Shown piece by piece: positions 9,242 to 19,279 of a stretch of DNA of 64,000 bases (position 1 is the stretch's first letter; every line of letters begins with the position of its first letter). The position numbers were made by a program, and so were the translations under genes. The notes under the pieces are model-generated. The model saw only the letters and a list, made by a program, of their open reading frames with translations. It did not search any database and was not told where the DNA came from. The DNA comes from Flavobacteriaceae bacterium (lineage in GTDB: Bacteria > Bacteroidota > Bacteroidia > Flavobacteriales > Flavobacteriaceae): the NCBI GenBank assembly GCA_003443635.1, contig CP031964.1, forward strand, positions 714,321 through 778,320, given 5' to 3'.

Positions 9242-9269
9242 TAACTGCATATTTGATTTAAAACTTTAA

Positions 9270-9569
9270 ATGATGTCAAAATTTGGAGAACTTATAGATG
9301 TTAATATTCCTGTTTTGTTAGATTTTTTTACAGAATGGAATGAGCAATCTACAATGATGCATGCTGTCTTGAGAGATGTTGCTGCCGCTCTTGGTGATAA
9401 AGCTAAGGTTATAAAAATTGATGTTGATAAAAACAAAGATTTAGCTGAAGCACTTCGTATAAAAGGGTTACCAACTTTAATTATCTATAAAAACGGTGAA
9501 ATGAAGTGGCGCCAAAGCGGTGAACAAGACGCAAACACACTTATAGGTCTTATTCAAGAATACGTTTAA
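9270..9569 (+). CDS. Thioredoxin-fold protein lacking the catalytic CxxC
   Basis: 99 residues with thioredoxin spacing throughout: PVLLDFFTEW, then DVDKNKDLAEALRIKGLPTLIIYKNGE with the cis-proline Pro68. The active-site block WCGPC is replaced by WNEQS (residues 23-27), so neither redox cysteine is present and no other cysteine occurs in the protein. It cannot be a disulfide reductase; a binding or chaperone role is more likely. Two tandem ATG codons make the start uncertain by one residue. Its 3' end overlaps the convergent deacetylase gene by 20 bp. Confidence 0.85.
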   Translation: MMSKFGELIDVNIPVLLDFFTEWNEQSTMMHAVLRDVAAALGDKAKVIKIDVDKNKDLAEALRIKGLPTLIIYKNGEMKWRQSGEQDANTLIGLIQEYV

Positions 9570-10188
9570 AAATAAATCCTTTTTCACTAAAATACTCCAA
9601 TACTTTTGGTAAGGCATATCGTAAGTTTTTTGATGCTTTTATACTATCATGAAATACTACAATATCTCCCGAAACTGTATTTTTAATCACATTGTTTAAA
9701 CATTTTTCTTCAGATATTTTATTACTCCAATCTATGGATAAAACTCTCCACATTATAATTTTATAACCCCTTTTTAGAAGTTGTTTTGCTTGCTTAGATT
9801 TAATTTGACCATAAGGTGGGCGAAATAAACTGGTTTTAAAATTAAAAGAATTGAAAGCCTTTTCTGTAGACTCTATGTTATGTAGATATGTTTTTGTTTT
9901 TGTTTTCCAGCCTTTTAAATGATTATAAGTGTGATTGCCTATAGAATGTTTTTCATGTAAAATTCGCTTAAAAATTTCAGGGTTTGTTTCAATATTTTTT
10001 CCAATACAAAAAAAAGTAGCTTTAGCATTATATTTATTTAAAATATCTAAAACCCAATCTGTTATCTCTGGAGTAGGGCCATCATCAAAAGTTAAATAAA
10101 TCACTTTATTTTGAGAAGGATATTCCCAAATCAAACTTGGAAATATCCTTTTAATAAATTTAGATGTTTTTACTGGAGTAAAATTCAC
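9550..10188 (-). CDS. Polysaccharide deacetylase (NodB domain, CE4 family)
   Basis: 212 residues, essentially one NodB domain. The five CE4 motifs are visible: TFDDGPT (metal and catalytic Asp), GNHTYNH (metal His), FRPPYGQ, a WSNK region after IIMWRVLSIDW, and VVFHDS. CE4 enzymes remove N-acetyl groups from chitin- or peptidoglycan-like sugars. No signal peptide is obvious. It begins 2 nt after the stop codon of the DUF2723 gene, so the two are probably co-transcribed. Confidence 0.88.
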   Translation of the reverse strand: MNFTPVKTSKFIKRIFPSLIWEYPSQNKVIYLTFDDGPTPEITDWVLDILNKYNAKATFFCIGKNIETNPEIFKRILHEKHSIGNHTYNHLKGWKTKTKTYLHNIESTEKAFNSFNFKTSLFRPPYGQIKSKQAKQLLKRGYKIIMWRVLSIDWSNKISEEKCLNNVIKNTVSGDIVVFHDSIKASKNLRYALPKVLEYFSEKGFIFKRILE

Positions 10189-10190
10189 AA

Positions 10191-13100
10191 TTAATTTTCA
10201 GGATCAATACTGGAAGAATCATTTGTTGGAAGATCTTTATCTGAAGGCGATGGTTTTTCTTCTGGTCTTAAAAGTTCTTCGGTTTCTCCTGTAAAAACTT
10301 GAATATAATTATTGTATTTCTGCATTTCAGAAGTTACAAAAGCATCATCTTCATAAGTAACTAATACATCTATTAATCCTCTATAACGTGCTAAATCAGT
10401 AGAAATTTCTTGAAATACTTGGTTTTGTTCTTCATCACTAAGGCTGATGTAGTAGTCTAGGTTTTCTTGATATTTCTTAGAAACTTCTTTAAATAGGTTA
10501 CGTCCTTTTTCGTTAGCTTCAACTTGATAATAAGCTCCGATATAAGGCTCTAAAAGAGTATAGAAATTAAATATATCTACTGGCATTTTTTCCATAGCTA
10601 AATCCGCTATTTCTTCTGCTTCTTTAAGTTTTTCGTCATTAATTAAGCTTTCGATTAAACGGGCAAGATTACCCCTGTAGGTTATTCCGTTTTTGCGAGT
10701 TTCTACATCATGATATATGTCACTACCGCTATTACCCCAGTCCCACTTTTTTACTAAGTCGTACATTAAATCAGGATCAACTCTCCCCATATCAAAAGGA
10801 TTAGCACGATCAACGGGTGTTTTAATAGGAACTAATTTATAACACAAACCATCTAATTGTAAATAATCTTTCATCCAAATATAATCATCATCCCCAAACG
10901 ATCCACCAGTAAAATAAATAGGGCGCTCCCAATTATTGTTTGCAATAATATCTAGCATTAATAAACGATTTTTATATAATGCGCTTCCAGATATTTTAAA
11001 ATCTACAAAATCTACTATTTTATCAGCATCTTTAGGTTTTACAACACCATTTTTTAGAACAGAGTTTTTGTCTACAGGAACTCTTATATGTTCTGCTGGA
11101 AAATAACTGCGATTGAGTTCTTGGGTTGGAAATCTTCTGATATCCCTTCCTTCTTGTTGAAATATAAATTTCATTTTGGTACGTTCATCATCACTAGCTA
11201 TAAAGTCAATTAATTCTTTAATGAGTAGGGTATCTTTTTTAATTAAGCTTTTTACAATGTCATTGTCAGCTTGATTAATAACAATATCTCTAGTGCCATA
11301 CCTGTATTTCTCATGTATTAATTGAGAAGGTATTGGATCGCTTTCATAAGCTTTACGTTTCATTTGATCTATATACCAATCAGTTTGAAATAAGCTTGTA
11401 TTCACAACTTTAACATCAGTACGCACACCTTCTATTTCTTGAAGGTACCATAGTGGAAAAGAATCGTTATCTCCAATAGTAAATAGTATAGCATTAGGTG
11501 CACAAGATTCTAAATATGTTCTAGCCATTGAGTTAGCAGTTCTTTTTCCAGAACGATCATGATCATCCCAATTGTTAGCAGCTAAAATACTTGGAACTAA
11601 AATTAAGCAAACTACAGTTAATGCAGGAGCTAAAAATTTATGCCTGCTGAACTTACTTATAATATTATATAGGGCATAGACCCCAAAACCTATCCATATG
11701 GCGAACACATAAAACGAACCTACTACTGAATAATCACGTTCCCTAGGTTCAAAGGGACGAACATTAGTATATACTTGTATTGCTATTCCTGTAAATAAAA
11801 AGAATACGAGCATTGTCCAAAATAACTTTTTATTGGTATTGAATAAAAAGAAAAGACCTATTAAGCCTAAAATAAAAGGTAAAAAATAATACGTATTTCG
11901 TGCTTTATTATTTAAAACATCACTAGGTAAATTATTTTGCGATATGCCTAAATGTGCTTCATCAATAAAGCTTATACCACTTATCCAATTACCATGAGAA
12001 TCATATCTCCCTTGAATATCATCTTGGCGTCCTGTAAAATTCCACATAAAATAACGCCAATACATATAGCCAAGTTGGAATTCAAACATATAAAGAATAT
12101 TGTCTATAAATGATGGTTTTTCAATATCTAAAAATTGTGAATTCTGCCTTAAAAAAGTATTATAATCTTCATAATCTACACGCCCCTCATTAACTTGACC
12201 TATAAAACTAGAAACAGCACTTCTTATTTGATTTAATCTACCATTAGCATACTGACTGGCTTCATCTTCAGGGTAGCCTCCATTGCGTGCAGAAGTATAA
12301 AAATCAGAAATTAGATCAGGTTTTATTTTAAAATCCAAATACCCAGTAAAAAGCATATAATTTTCTGCATGCTCTCTACTCCACATTCTAGGTAGTATTG
12401 AGGCATGTTCAGAATTATAATTTTGATCAGCATTTTTATAATCGTTTACAATAATATACTTACCTTTCTCTACATCTTTTTCGTATTTAGGTTTAGCATC
12501 AACATAAGGGTTATTTTCATCTAATCCAGAGTATTGTTCAGTAAATTGAGGTCCATAAAACAAGCGTGTTTTGGGATATTGTTCTAAATTATAATAAGCT
12601 AATAACTCTCTTGCACTAGAAGGATTATTCTCATTAATAATCACATTAGCATTGGCACGAATTGGAAGCATCATCCAAGATGAGAACCCAATAAAAATAA
12701 ATAGTAAACAAAGTACTAAAGTGTTAATGTGTTTATATTGTTTTTTTCTTGTATAGTTAAGGCCAAAATAAAAAGCAGTAATAACAAGTAAACCAGCGAA
12801 AATTGAACCTGAGTTAAAAGGTAGTCCTAAAGTATTTACGAAAAACAACTCTACAGAACTAAAAAATTTAAGTGAGTTGGGCAATAAGAGTTTAAAAATA
12901 AATAACAAAATACCCACAACCACTATATTAGCAATAATGAAATTTTTAACAGTAACTTTTTTGTAATTTTTAAAGAAATAAATCAATCCTATTGCAGGAA
13001 TAGTTAATAAGCCCATAAAATGTACCCCAAAAGAAAGTCCAGTAATAAATGCGATTAATATTAACCATTTATTACCTCTAGGCTTACCCATATCTTGCTC

Positions 13101-13595
13101 CCATCGTAAACCTAAATAAAACATGACAGCCATAATAAGAGTGGCCATAGCATAAACTTCAGTTTCAACGGCGTTAAACCAAAAAGAATCTGTAAACGTA
13201 AAAGCTAAACTCCCTACTAAAGCACTTCCAAGAATAGCCTGCTTTTTTGAATTTGAAATAGTTTCAGAGTTCCCAGCCAATTTGCGAAGTAATAAAGTGA
13301 TTGACCAAAACATAAACAAAATCGTAAATGCACTAGCAACTGCACTCATCATGTTAAGCATTAATCCAATTTGAGATGAATCTGTAGCGAATACCGAGAA
13401 AAAAGCACCTATCATCTGAAATAAAGGTGCTCCTGGTGGGTGACCTACTTGTAGTTTAGATGATGTTAAAATATATTCGCCAGCATCCCAGAAACTAACT
13501 GTAGGTTCTACAGTTAAACTATATGTTATTAAGGCGATTAAGAAGGCTAACCAACCCAAAATGGTATTCCATTTTTTAAAGTTGAAATGTGTCAT
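10191..13595 (-). CDS. DUF2723 multi-pass membrane protein, glycosyltransferase-like
   Basis: 1134 residues. The N-terminal DUF2723 region includes TVEPTVSFWDAGEYI and the conserved loop VGHPPGAPLF, followed by about ten hydrophobic segments up to roughly residue 290. A second membrane cluster follows near 560-680 and then a soluble C-terminal part with helical repeats. Eukaryotic TMEM260, which contains DUF2723, is an O-mannosyltransferase, and the acidic residues of the first loop fit a GT-C enzyme. Transfer of a sugar to secreted proteins is therefore a reasonable inference. It is followed by a deacetylase gene in the same orientation. Confidence 0.85.
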   Translation of the reverse strand: MTHFNFKKWNTILGWLAFLIALITYSLTVEPTVSFWDAGEYILTSSKLQVGHPPGAPLFQMIGAFFSVFATDSSQIGLMLNMMSAVASAFTILFMFWSITLLLRKLAGNSETISNSKKQAILGSALVGSLAFTFTDSFWFNAVETEVYAMATLIMAVMFYLGLRWEQDMGKPRGNKWLILIAFITGLSFGVHFMGLLTIPAIGLIYFFKNYKKVTVKNFIIANIVVVGILLFIFKLLLPNSLKFFSSVELFFVNTLGLPFNSGSIFAGLLVITAFYFGLNYTRKKQYKHINTLVLCLLFIFIGFSSWMMLPIRANANVIINENNPSSARELLAYYNLEQYPKTRLFYGPQFTEQYSGLDENNPYVDAKPKYEKDVEKGKYIIVNDYKNADQNYNSEHASILPRMWSREHAENYMLFTGYLDFKIKPDLISDFYTSARNGGYPEDEASQYANGRLNQIRSAVSSFIGQVNEGRVDYEDYNTFLRQNSQFLDIEKPSFIDNILYMFEFQLGYMYWRYFMWNFTGRQDDIQGRYDSHGNWISGISFIDEAHLGISQNNLPSDVLNNKARNTYYFLPFILGLIGLFFLFNTNKKLFWTMLVFFLFTGIAIQVYTNVRPFEPRERDYSVVGSFYVFAIWIGFGVYALYNIISKFSRHKFLAPALTVVCLILVPSILAANNWDDHDRSGKRTANSMARTYLESCAPNAILFTIGDNDSFPLWYLQEIEGVRTDVKVVNTSLFQTDWYIDQMKRKAYESDPIPSQLIHEKYRYGTRDIVINQADNDIVKSLIKKDTLLIKELIDFIASDDERTKMKFIFQQEGRDIRRFPTQELNRSYFPAEHIRVPVDKNSVLKNGVVKPKDADKIVDFVDFKISGSALYKNRLLMLDIIANNNWERPIYFTGGSFGDDDYIWMKDYLQLDGLCYKLVPIKTPVDRANPFDMGRVDPDLMYDLVKKWDWGNSGSDIYHDVETRKNGITYRGNLARLIESLINDEKLKEAEEIADLAMEKMPVDIFNFYTLLEPYIGAYYQVEANEKGRNLFKEVSKKYQENLDYYISLSDEEQNQVFQEISTDLARYRGLIDVLVTYEDDAFVTSEMQKYNNYIQVFTGETEELLRPEEKPSPSDKDLPTNDSSSIDPEN

Positions 13596-13696
13596 AATTG
13601 TTTAGTATTGCTAACGGCGAATTTAATAATAAATAAACAACGCAAGAAAGTTTTTAAGTAAACGTTAAGGGATTCGTATTATTTTGTCTAAAAATA

Positions 13697-13727
13697 TTTG
13701 CACAAATAAAACTTTGTACTAAATTTG
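13697..13727 (+). promoter_or_regulatory. Promoter of tRNA-Gln
   Basis: TTTG (13697-13700), 19-nt spacer and TAAATTTG (13720-13727), a textbook Bacteroidota promoter. Transcription would start about 10 nt before the tRNA. Confidence 0.8.
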
Positions 13728-13744
13728 CAAACTCATTTGAGGAA

Positions 13745-13817
13745 TGGTCCATGGTGTAACTGGCAACACGTCTGTTTTTGGTATAGAAGAGTCTAGGTTC
13801 GAGCCCTAGTGGACCAA
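13745..13817 (+). tRNA. tRNA-Gln (anticodon UUG)
   Basis: Folds by hand as a complete cloverleaf of 73 nt. Acceptor stem TGGTCCA/TGGACCA is fully paired; D stem GTGT/ACAC; anticodon stem TCTGT/ATAGA with loop TTTTGGT, placing TTG at positions 34-36; 5-nt variable loop; T stem CTAGG/CCTAG with TTCGAGC loop. The discriminator is A and the CCA end is not encoded. UUG reads glutamine codons CAA and CAG. Confidence 0.95.
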
Positions 13818-13924
13818 CAAAGTAATTAAATCCTAACTTGATTGAGTTGGGATTTATTATTTTACAGAATATCGAAGAGATTTAAAACATGAGTTTATCT
13901 CTTTTAAAGATCGATATAATGTTG

Positions 13925-13932
13925 TATATTTG
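13925..13932 (+). promoter_or_regulatory. TAnnTTTG box upstream of rimP
   Basis: TATATTTG, 65 nt before the rimP ATG. The expected upstream TTTG is only TTTT (13902-13905), so the match is partial. The resulting mRNA would carry the hairpin at 13963-13987 in its leader. Confidence 0.55.
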
Positions 13933-13962
13933 CAGCGCTGTAAGAAAAATTGATACAAAAAT

Positions 13963-13987
13963 GAGGGGACTGAAGTCCCCTCTTTTT
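13963..13987 (+). terminator. Terminator-like hairpin in the rimP leader (possible attenuator)
   Basis: Stem GAGGGGACT / AGTCCCCTC (13963-13971 with 13974-13982), 2-nt centre, followed by five T residues. It lies between the promoter box and rimP, not after a gene, so it would stop transcription before the operon unless read through. The operon encodes NusA, a factor that acts on such hairpins. Confidence 0.65.
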
Positions 13988-13997
13988 ATACTAAAGA

Positions 13998-14462
13998 ATG
14001 TTTAAAAAAATAGTAAAATCATTATTAGATACTTGCTTAGAAAGTCGACAAGATTTGTTCTTAATCGATTTTGATGTGCTAGCAGATAACACTATAAAAG
14101 TAGTTATTGATGGTGATAAAGGTGTATTGGTTGAAGATTGTATGCTTGTAAGTCGAGCTATTGAACATAATTTAGATAGAGAAGATCAAGATTTTTCTCT
14201 TGAAGTAACATCGGCAGGAGCAGCATCTCCTTTAATAAATTCAAGACAGTATAAAAAGAATATTGGTCGCACATTAAGTGTAAAGGCAATAGATAATCAA
14301 GAATTTGAAGCTGTGTTAGCTTTAGTAGATGACGAAGGTGTTACACTAAAATGGAAAGCTAGAGAACCTAAACCCATTGGTAAAGGAAAAATTACAGTTC
14401 AGAAAGAACAAAAAGTATTATATAACGATATAGTAGAAGCAAAAGTTAAGATAAAATTTTAA
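13998..14462 (+). CDS. rimP: Ribosome maturation factor RimP
   Basis: 154 residues with RimP features: the N-terminal alpha/beta domain (FLIDFDVLADNTIKVVIDGDKGV, CMLVSRAIEHNLD, FSLEVTSAGA) and a C-terminal Sm-like domain. RimP is needed for 30S subunit maturation. It opens the conserved rimP-nusA-infB order with 14 nt to nusA. Length is normal. Confidence 0.93.
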   Translation: MFKKIVKSLLDTCLESRQDLFLIDFDVLADNTIKVVIDGDKGVLVEDCMLVSRAIEHNLDREDQDFSLEVTSAGAASPLINSRQYKKNIGRTLSVKAIDNQEFEAVLALVDDEGVTLKWKAREPKPIGKGKITVQKEQKVLYNDIVEAKVKIKF

Positions 14463-14476
14463 TCCAAAAGAGAATT

Positions 14477-15706
14477 ATGGAAAATCTTGCGTTAATTGAC
14501 TCATTTTCAGAATTTAAGGACGATAAGCTAATAGATCGTGTTACCTTAATGGCTATTTTAGAAGATGTATTTAGAAATGCATTAAAAAAGAAGTTTGGTG
14601 ATGACGATAACTTTGATATTATTATTAATCCAGATAAAGGTGATTTAGAGATCTGGAGAAATAGAATTGTAGTAGCAGATGGTGATGTAATGGACCCTAA
14701 TGAAGAAATCTCATTGACAGAAGCTCGTAAAATTGAAGACGATTTTGAAGTTGGTGAAGATGTATCTCAAGAGGTGAAGCTTATCGATTTAGGTCGTAGA
14801 GCAATTTTAGCATTACGTCAGAATCTAATTGCTAAAATTCATGAACATGACAATACAAATATATATAAGCAATTTAAAGATTTAATAGGAGAAATTTATA
14901 CTGCTGAAGTACATCATATTCGTCATAGAGCAATTATCTTGTTAGACGATGAAGGCAACGAAATTATTTTACCAAAAGAGAAGCAGATTCCTTCAGATTT
15001 CTTTAGAAAAGGAGATAATGTACGTGGTGTTATTGAAAGTGTAGAGCTTAAAGGAAATAAACCAGCAATTATTTTATCTAGAACTGCACCAGTATTTTTA
15101 GAAAAATTATTTGAGCAAGAGATTCCGGAAGTATTCGATGGTTTAATTACGGTTAAAAACGTGGTAAGAATTCCTGGAGAAAAGGCAAAAGTAGCAGTAG
15201 ATTCTTATGATGATAGAATTGATCCAGTTGGAGCTTGTGTTGGTATGAAAGGGTCGAGAATTCATGGTATCGTTAGAGAATTAGGAAATGAGAATATAGA
15301 TGTGATTAACTACACAAATAATCTTAATCTATATATAACTAGAGCATTAAGTCCAGCAAGAGTAACGTCTATTAAAATAGATGAAGAAGCAAAGCGTGCT
15401 GAGGTTATTTTAAAACCAGAAGAAGTAAGTAAAGCGATTGGCCGTGGCGGGCATAACATTCGTTTAGCAGGCCAGCTAACAGGCTATGAAATAGATGTAT
15501 TTAGAGAAGGTGTTGAAGAAGACGTTGAGTTATCTGAATTCTCTGATGAAATCGATGCTTGGATTATTGAAGAATTAGCAAAAGTAGGATTAGATACAGC
15601 GAAAAGTGTTTTAGAACAAGATGCTGCTGATTTAGTGAAGCGTACCGACTTAGAAGAAGAAACAATTAATGAAGTTATTAGAATTCTTAAAGAAGAATTT
15701 GAATAA
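14477..15706 (+). CDS. nusA: Transcription termination/antitermination factor NusA
   Basis: 409 residues: NusA N-terminal domain (residues 1-125), S1 domain (about 130-200; IYTAEVHHIRHRAIIL), then two KH domains (VDPVGACVGMKGSRIHGIVREL type sequence near 250; KAIGRGGHNIRLAGQLTGYEIDV near 318). It binds RNA polymerase and modulates pausing and termination. The E. coli C-terminal repeats are absent, as usual in this phylum. Confidence 0.96.
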   Translation: MENLALIDSFSEFKDDKLIDRVTLMAILEDVFRNALKKKFGDDDNFDIIINPDKGDLEIWRNRIVVADGDVMDPNEEISLTEARKIEDDFEVGEDVSQEVKLIDLGRRAILALRQNLIAKIHEHDNTNIYKQFKDLIGEIYTAEVHHIRHRAIILLDDEGNEIILPKEKQIPSDFFRKGDNVRGVIESVELKGNKPAIILSRTAPVFLEKLFEQEIPEVFDGLITVKNVVRIPGEKAKVAVDSYDDRIDPVGACVGMKGSRIHGIVRELGNENIDVINYTNNLNLYITRALSPARVTSIKIDEEAKRAEVILKPEEVSKAIGRGGHNIRLAGQLTGYEIDVFREGVEEDVELSEFSDEIDAWIIEELAKVGLDTAKSVLEQDAADLVKRTDLEEETINEVIRILKEEFE

Positions 15707-15738
15707 AACATATATTTGACATATTTTAAAGGCAATTT

Positions 15739-18552
15739 ATGGCTGAAACAATTAGATTAAATAAAGTATTGCGGGAGTTAAACATCTCTTTAGATCGTGC
15801 TGTGGAATATTTAGATTCCAAAGGTGTTGAGATAGAGAAGCGTCCGACTACAAAAATTTCTGAAGAAACATATCAGATTCTTTCAGATGAATTTCAAACA
15901 GATGCTAGTAAAAAAGTAGCATCTAAAGAAGTTAGCGAAGCAAAACTAAAAGAAAAAGAAGCGTTACGTGAACAGCGTGAACGTGAAATTGAAGAGAAAA
16001 TTCAAAAAGAATCTACTCAAGCTGAAATTGTTAAAGCTAAAACAACTTTAAAAGGTCCAAAACAAATTGGTAAAATTGATTTAGATGGATCTAAAAAAGA
16101 GGAGCCTAAAGAAAAAGTTTCTGAAACTGTGATCGAAGCAAAGGCTATTCAAAAAGAAGCAGTAGCTGAGGAAGAAGTTAAAACTCCTGTAAAACAGGAA
16201 GTAAAATCAAAACCTGAACCTGTTGCTAAAAAAGAAATAGTAAAACCTGAACCTGTTAAAGAAACAAAAATAGAGAAACCTAAAGCTAGAAAAACTGTTG
16301 AAAAGCCAGTTAAAGAAGCTAAAACAATTTCTAAACCACTTCTTGAAGGTGAAAGACCTGAAGTAGAAGAAAAGGTTACTACACAATATCAAAAACTTTC
16401 TGGACCAAAATCAACAGGAGAGAAAATAGATTTATCTCAATTTAATAAACCTAAGAAAAAAGTTGAGCATAAAAAACCTGATAATGCGGCAGATGCTAAA
16501 AAGAAACGTCGTCGTATAAGTAAACCAGGCGGAGGTGCTCCAGGTGCTGGAAATAATAATCAACGAGGAGGAACAGCTCAAAGAGGTAATTTTAATAAAG
16601 GAAGGGGTAATCAACAAAGGCGTCCGCAAACTGTTAAAGAAGAGCCTAGTGCAGAAGAAGTACAAAAACAAGTACGAGAAACCTTAGAAAAACTTCAAGG
16701 AAAATCAAGTAAAGGTAAAGGAGCTAAATATCGTCGAGATAAGAGAGATCAACATCGTCAGAAATCTGAAGATGAAATTGCACAGCAAGCGGCAGAAAAT
16801 AAGTTACTTAAAGTAACAGAATTTGTAACTGCTAATGAAGTAGCAACAATGATGGATGTTCAAGTAACTCAAATTATATCAGCATGTATGTCGCTAGGTA
16901 TGATGGTAACAATGAATCAACGATTAGATGCAGAAACCTTATCTATCGTTGCGGAAGAGTTTGGATATGAAGTAGAATTTGTGACTGCAGATATTGAAGA
17001 ATCAATAGAAGAAACTCAAGATAACCCAGAAGATTTAGTATCTCGTGCTCCAATTGTAACAGTAATGGGTCACGTAGATCACGGTAAAACATCGCTTTTA
17101 GATTACATTCGTAAAGAAAATGTGATTGCTGGAGAATCTGGAGGTATTACACAACATATAGGTGCTTATGGAGTAACTTTAGATTCAGGTCAAAAAATAG
17201 CTTTTTTAGATACACCAGGTCACGAAGCGTTTACAGCAATGCGTGCACGTGGAGCTCAAGTTACAGATTTAGCAATTATTGTAATTGCAGCAGATGATGA
17301 CATAATGCCGCAAACAAAAGAGGCCATTTCGCATGCACAAGCAGCAGGAGTGCCAATTGTATTTGCAATCAATAAAATAGATAGGCCTACAGCTAATCCT
17401 GATAAGATTAAAGAAGGATTGGCAGCGATGAACCTATTAGTAGAAGATTGGGGAGGTAAAATTCAATCCCATGATATTTCTGCTAAAACTGGTTTAGGGA
17501 TTAAAGAGTTGTTAGAAAAGGTATTGTTAGAAGCCGAGTTATTAGAGCTTAAAGCAAATCCAAGTAAGCCAGCAGTAGGAACTGTAGTAGAGGCCTTTTT
17601 AGATAAAGGTCGAGGGTATGTGTCTACAATTTTAGTTCAAGCAGGAACTTTAAGAATTGGGGATTATGTATTAGCAGGAAAAAATAGTGGTAAAATAAAA
17701 GCAATGCATGATGAGCGCGGAAAAGATGTTTTAGAAGCAGGACCATCAACACCAATTTCAATTTTAGGATTGGACGGTGCTCCACAAGCTGGAGATAAAT
17801 TTAATGTATTTGCAGACGAACGTGAAGCAAAACAAATAGCTGCTAAACGTACACAATTACAACGTGAGCAATCGGTGAGAACACAACGTCATATTACACT
17901 TGATGAGATAGGTCGTCGTATTGCGCTTGGAGATTTTAAAGAATTGAATATTATCCTTAAAGGAGATGTTGATGGATCGGTTGAAGCATTAACAGATTCA
18001 TTCCAAAAATTATCTACAGAAGAAATTCAAGTTAATATTATACATAAAGGTGTTGGAGCCATTACTGAAAGTGATGTGCTTTTAGCATCGGCATCAGATG
18101 CAATTATTATCGGATTTAATGTGCGCCCAATGGGTAATGCACGTCAAATAGCAGATAAAGAAGAAATCGATATCAGAATGTACTCTATTATTTATGATGC
18201 AATTAACGATTTAAAAGATGCGATGGAAGGTATGCTTTCACCAGAATTTAAAGAGGAAATAACAGGTAGTGCAGAAATTAGAGAAATTTTTAAAGTTTCT
18301 AAAATTGGTAGCATTGCAGGATGTATGGTAATTAATGGTAAAATATTCAGAACATCTAGTGTGCGTTTAATTCGCGAAGGTGTTGTTATTTATACAGGAG
18401 AATTAGCGTCACTTAAACGCTTTAAAGATGATGTAAAAGAAGTATCTAAAGGATATGATTGTGGTATGCAAATCAAAAACTATAATGACATTAAAGAAAA
18501 TGATGTTATTGAAGCATTCCAACAAGTCGAAATTAAAAAGAAACTTAAATAA
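15739..18552 (+). CDS. infB: Translation initiation factor IF-2
   Basis: 937 residues. N-terminal IF2_N ([24 protein letters not shown]), a long lysine/glutamate/proline-rich linker (about 50-330) with a Gly/Arg/Gln-rich patch, then the second IF2_N-like segment and the GTPase with GHVDHGKTS near residue 446, DTPGHEA and NKID. Domains II, III and IV follow. It recruits initiator tRNA to the 30S subunit. Last gene of the rimP operon; a terminator follows at 18583. Confidence 0.97.
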   Translation: MAETIRLNKVLRELNISLDRAVEYLDSKGVEIEKRPTTKISEETYQILSDEFQTDASKKVASKEVSEAKLKEKEALREQREREIEEKIQKESTQAEIVKAKTTLKGPKQIGKIDLDGSKKEEPKEKVSETVIEAKAIQKEAVAEEEVKTPVKQEVKSKPEPVAKKEIVKPEPVKETKIEKPKARKTVEKPVKEAKTISKPLLEGERPEVEEKVTTQYQKLSGPKSTGEKIDLSQFNKPKKKVEHKKPDNAADAKKKRRRISKPGGGAPGAGNNNQRGGTAQRGNFNKGRGNQQRRPQTVKEEPSAEEVQKQVRETLEKLQGKSSKGKGAKYRRDKRDQHRQKSEDEIAQQAAENKLLKVTEFVTANEVATMMDVQVTQIISACMSLGMMVTMNQRLDAETLSIVAEEFGYEVEFVTADIEESIEETQDNPEDLVSRAPIVTVMGHVDHGKTSLLDYIRKENVIAGESGGITQHIGAYGVTLDSGQKIAFLDTPGHEAFTAMRARGAQVTDLAIIVIAADDDIMPQTKEAISHAQAAGVPIVFAINKIDRPTANPDKIKEGLAAMNLLVEDWGGKIQSHDISAKTGLGIKELLEKVLLEAELLELKANPSKPAVGTVVEAFLDKGRGYVSTILVQAGTLRIGDYVLAGKNSGKIKAMHDERGKDVLEAGPSTPISILGLDGAPQAGDKFNVFADEREAKQIAAKRTQLQREQSVRTQRHITLDEIGRRIALGDFKELNIILKGDVDGSVEALTDSFQKLSTEEIQVNIIHKGVGAITESDVLLASASDAIIIGFNVRPMGNARQIADKEEIDIRMYSIIYDAINDLKDAMEGMLSPEFKEEITGSAEIREIFKVSKIGSIAGCMVINGKIFRTSSVRLIREGVVIYTGELASLKRFKDDVKEVSKGYDCGMQIKNYNDIKENDVIEAFQQVEIKKKLK

Positions 18553-18582
18553 GTTATATAACAACTTAAGTTTAAATATAAT

Positions 18583-18612
18583 AAAGAGTGATCAATTTTG
18601 ATCACTCTTTTT
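18583..18612 (+). terminator. Terminator after infB
   Basis: Inverted repeat AAAGAGTGATCAA / TTGATCACTCTTT (18583-18595, 18598-18610) ending in a T-run. Confidence 0.88.
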
Positions 18613-18670
18613 ATGTAAAATTTATAAAGTTTTTCTCTTTATAACTACAAATAAAAAAAATCTATATGCT

Positions 18671-19273
18671 ATGAAAAAAACAATTACACTTTTATTTTTT
18701 ATTACACTATTAAGTTTTAATAAAGCAGCTAATGCACAAGGTACGCTTTTAGGCGAAATTAAAATGTTTGCGGGTACTTTTGCCCCAGCTGGATATGCTT
18801 TTTGTAACGGTCAAGTTTTACCAATATCTGGAAATGATGCATTGTTTTCTCTTATAGGAACTACTTATGGCGGAGATGGACGTACTACATTTGCTTTACC
18901 AGATTTAAGAGGAAGAGCGCCAATACACTCAGGAGACAATAGTGCAGGGCCAGGTTTAACAGCTAGAAGACTTGGCCAGACAGTAGGTAGCGAAACAAAT
19001 ACATTAACAGTAAATAACCTGCCTGCTCATTCGCATACAGTAAATGCAATTATAGAAGATGGTGATCAATCCTCACCAACAGGAAACTTTCCTGCAGGCA
19101 CAAAATTATTAGATGGTGAATACGCGTCTAATGGAACTTCTACGACAATGAATTCCGGAATGGTTAGTAATACAGGTACAGGAGCTTCAGTTAATAATAT
19201 GCAACCCTCTTTAGCGATAAATTTTATTATTGCAATAGATAGTGGAGTATTTCCTTTCCCAGCTCGAAATTAA
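18671..19273 (+). CDS. Secreted phage tail-collar domain protein (microcystin-dependent protein family)
   Basis: 200 residues: signal peptide (MKKTITLLFFITLLSFNKAANAQ), then a collar domain with GEIKMFAGTFAPAGYAFCNG, LFSLIGTTYGGDG and LPDLRGRAPIH, and the NNLPAHSHTV motif. These proteins resemble short-tail-fibre collar domains but occur as isolated chromosomal genes, here without other phage genes. Function is not established. A gene for a T9SS-sorted protein follows after 6 nt, so the two probably form an operon. Confidence 0.85.
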   Translation: MKKTITLLFFITLLSFNKAANAQGTLLGEIKMFAGTFAPAGYAFCNGQVLPISGNDALFSLIGTTYGGDGRTTFALPDLRGRAPIHSGDNSAGPGLTARRLGQTVGSETNTLTVNNLPAHSHTVNAIIEDGDQSSPTGNFPAGTKLLDGEYASNGTSTTMNSGMVSNTGTGASVNNMQPSLAINFIIAIDSGVFPFPARN

Positions 19274-19279
19274 TAGAAT

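Noticed and set aside
18671..19273. Prophage remnant
   Set aside because: A single collar-domain gene with its own signal peptide and no capsid, tail, integrase or lysis genes nearby.
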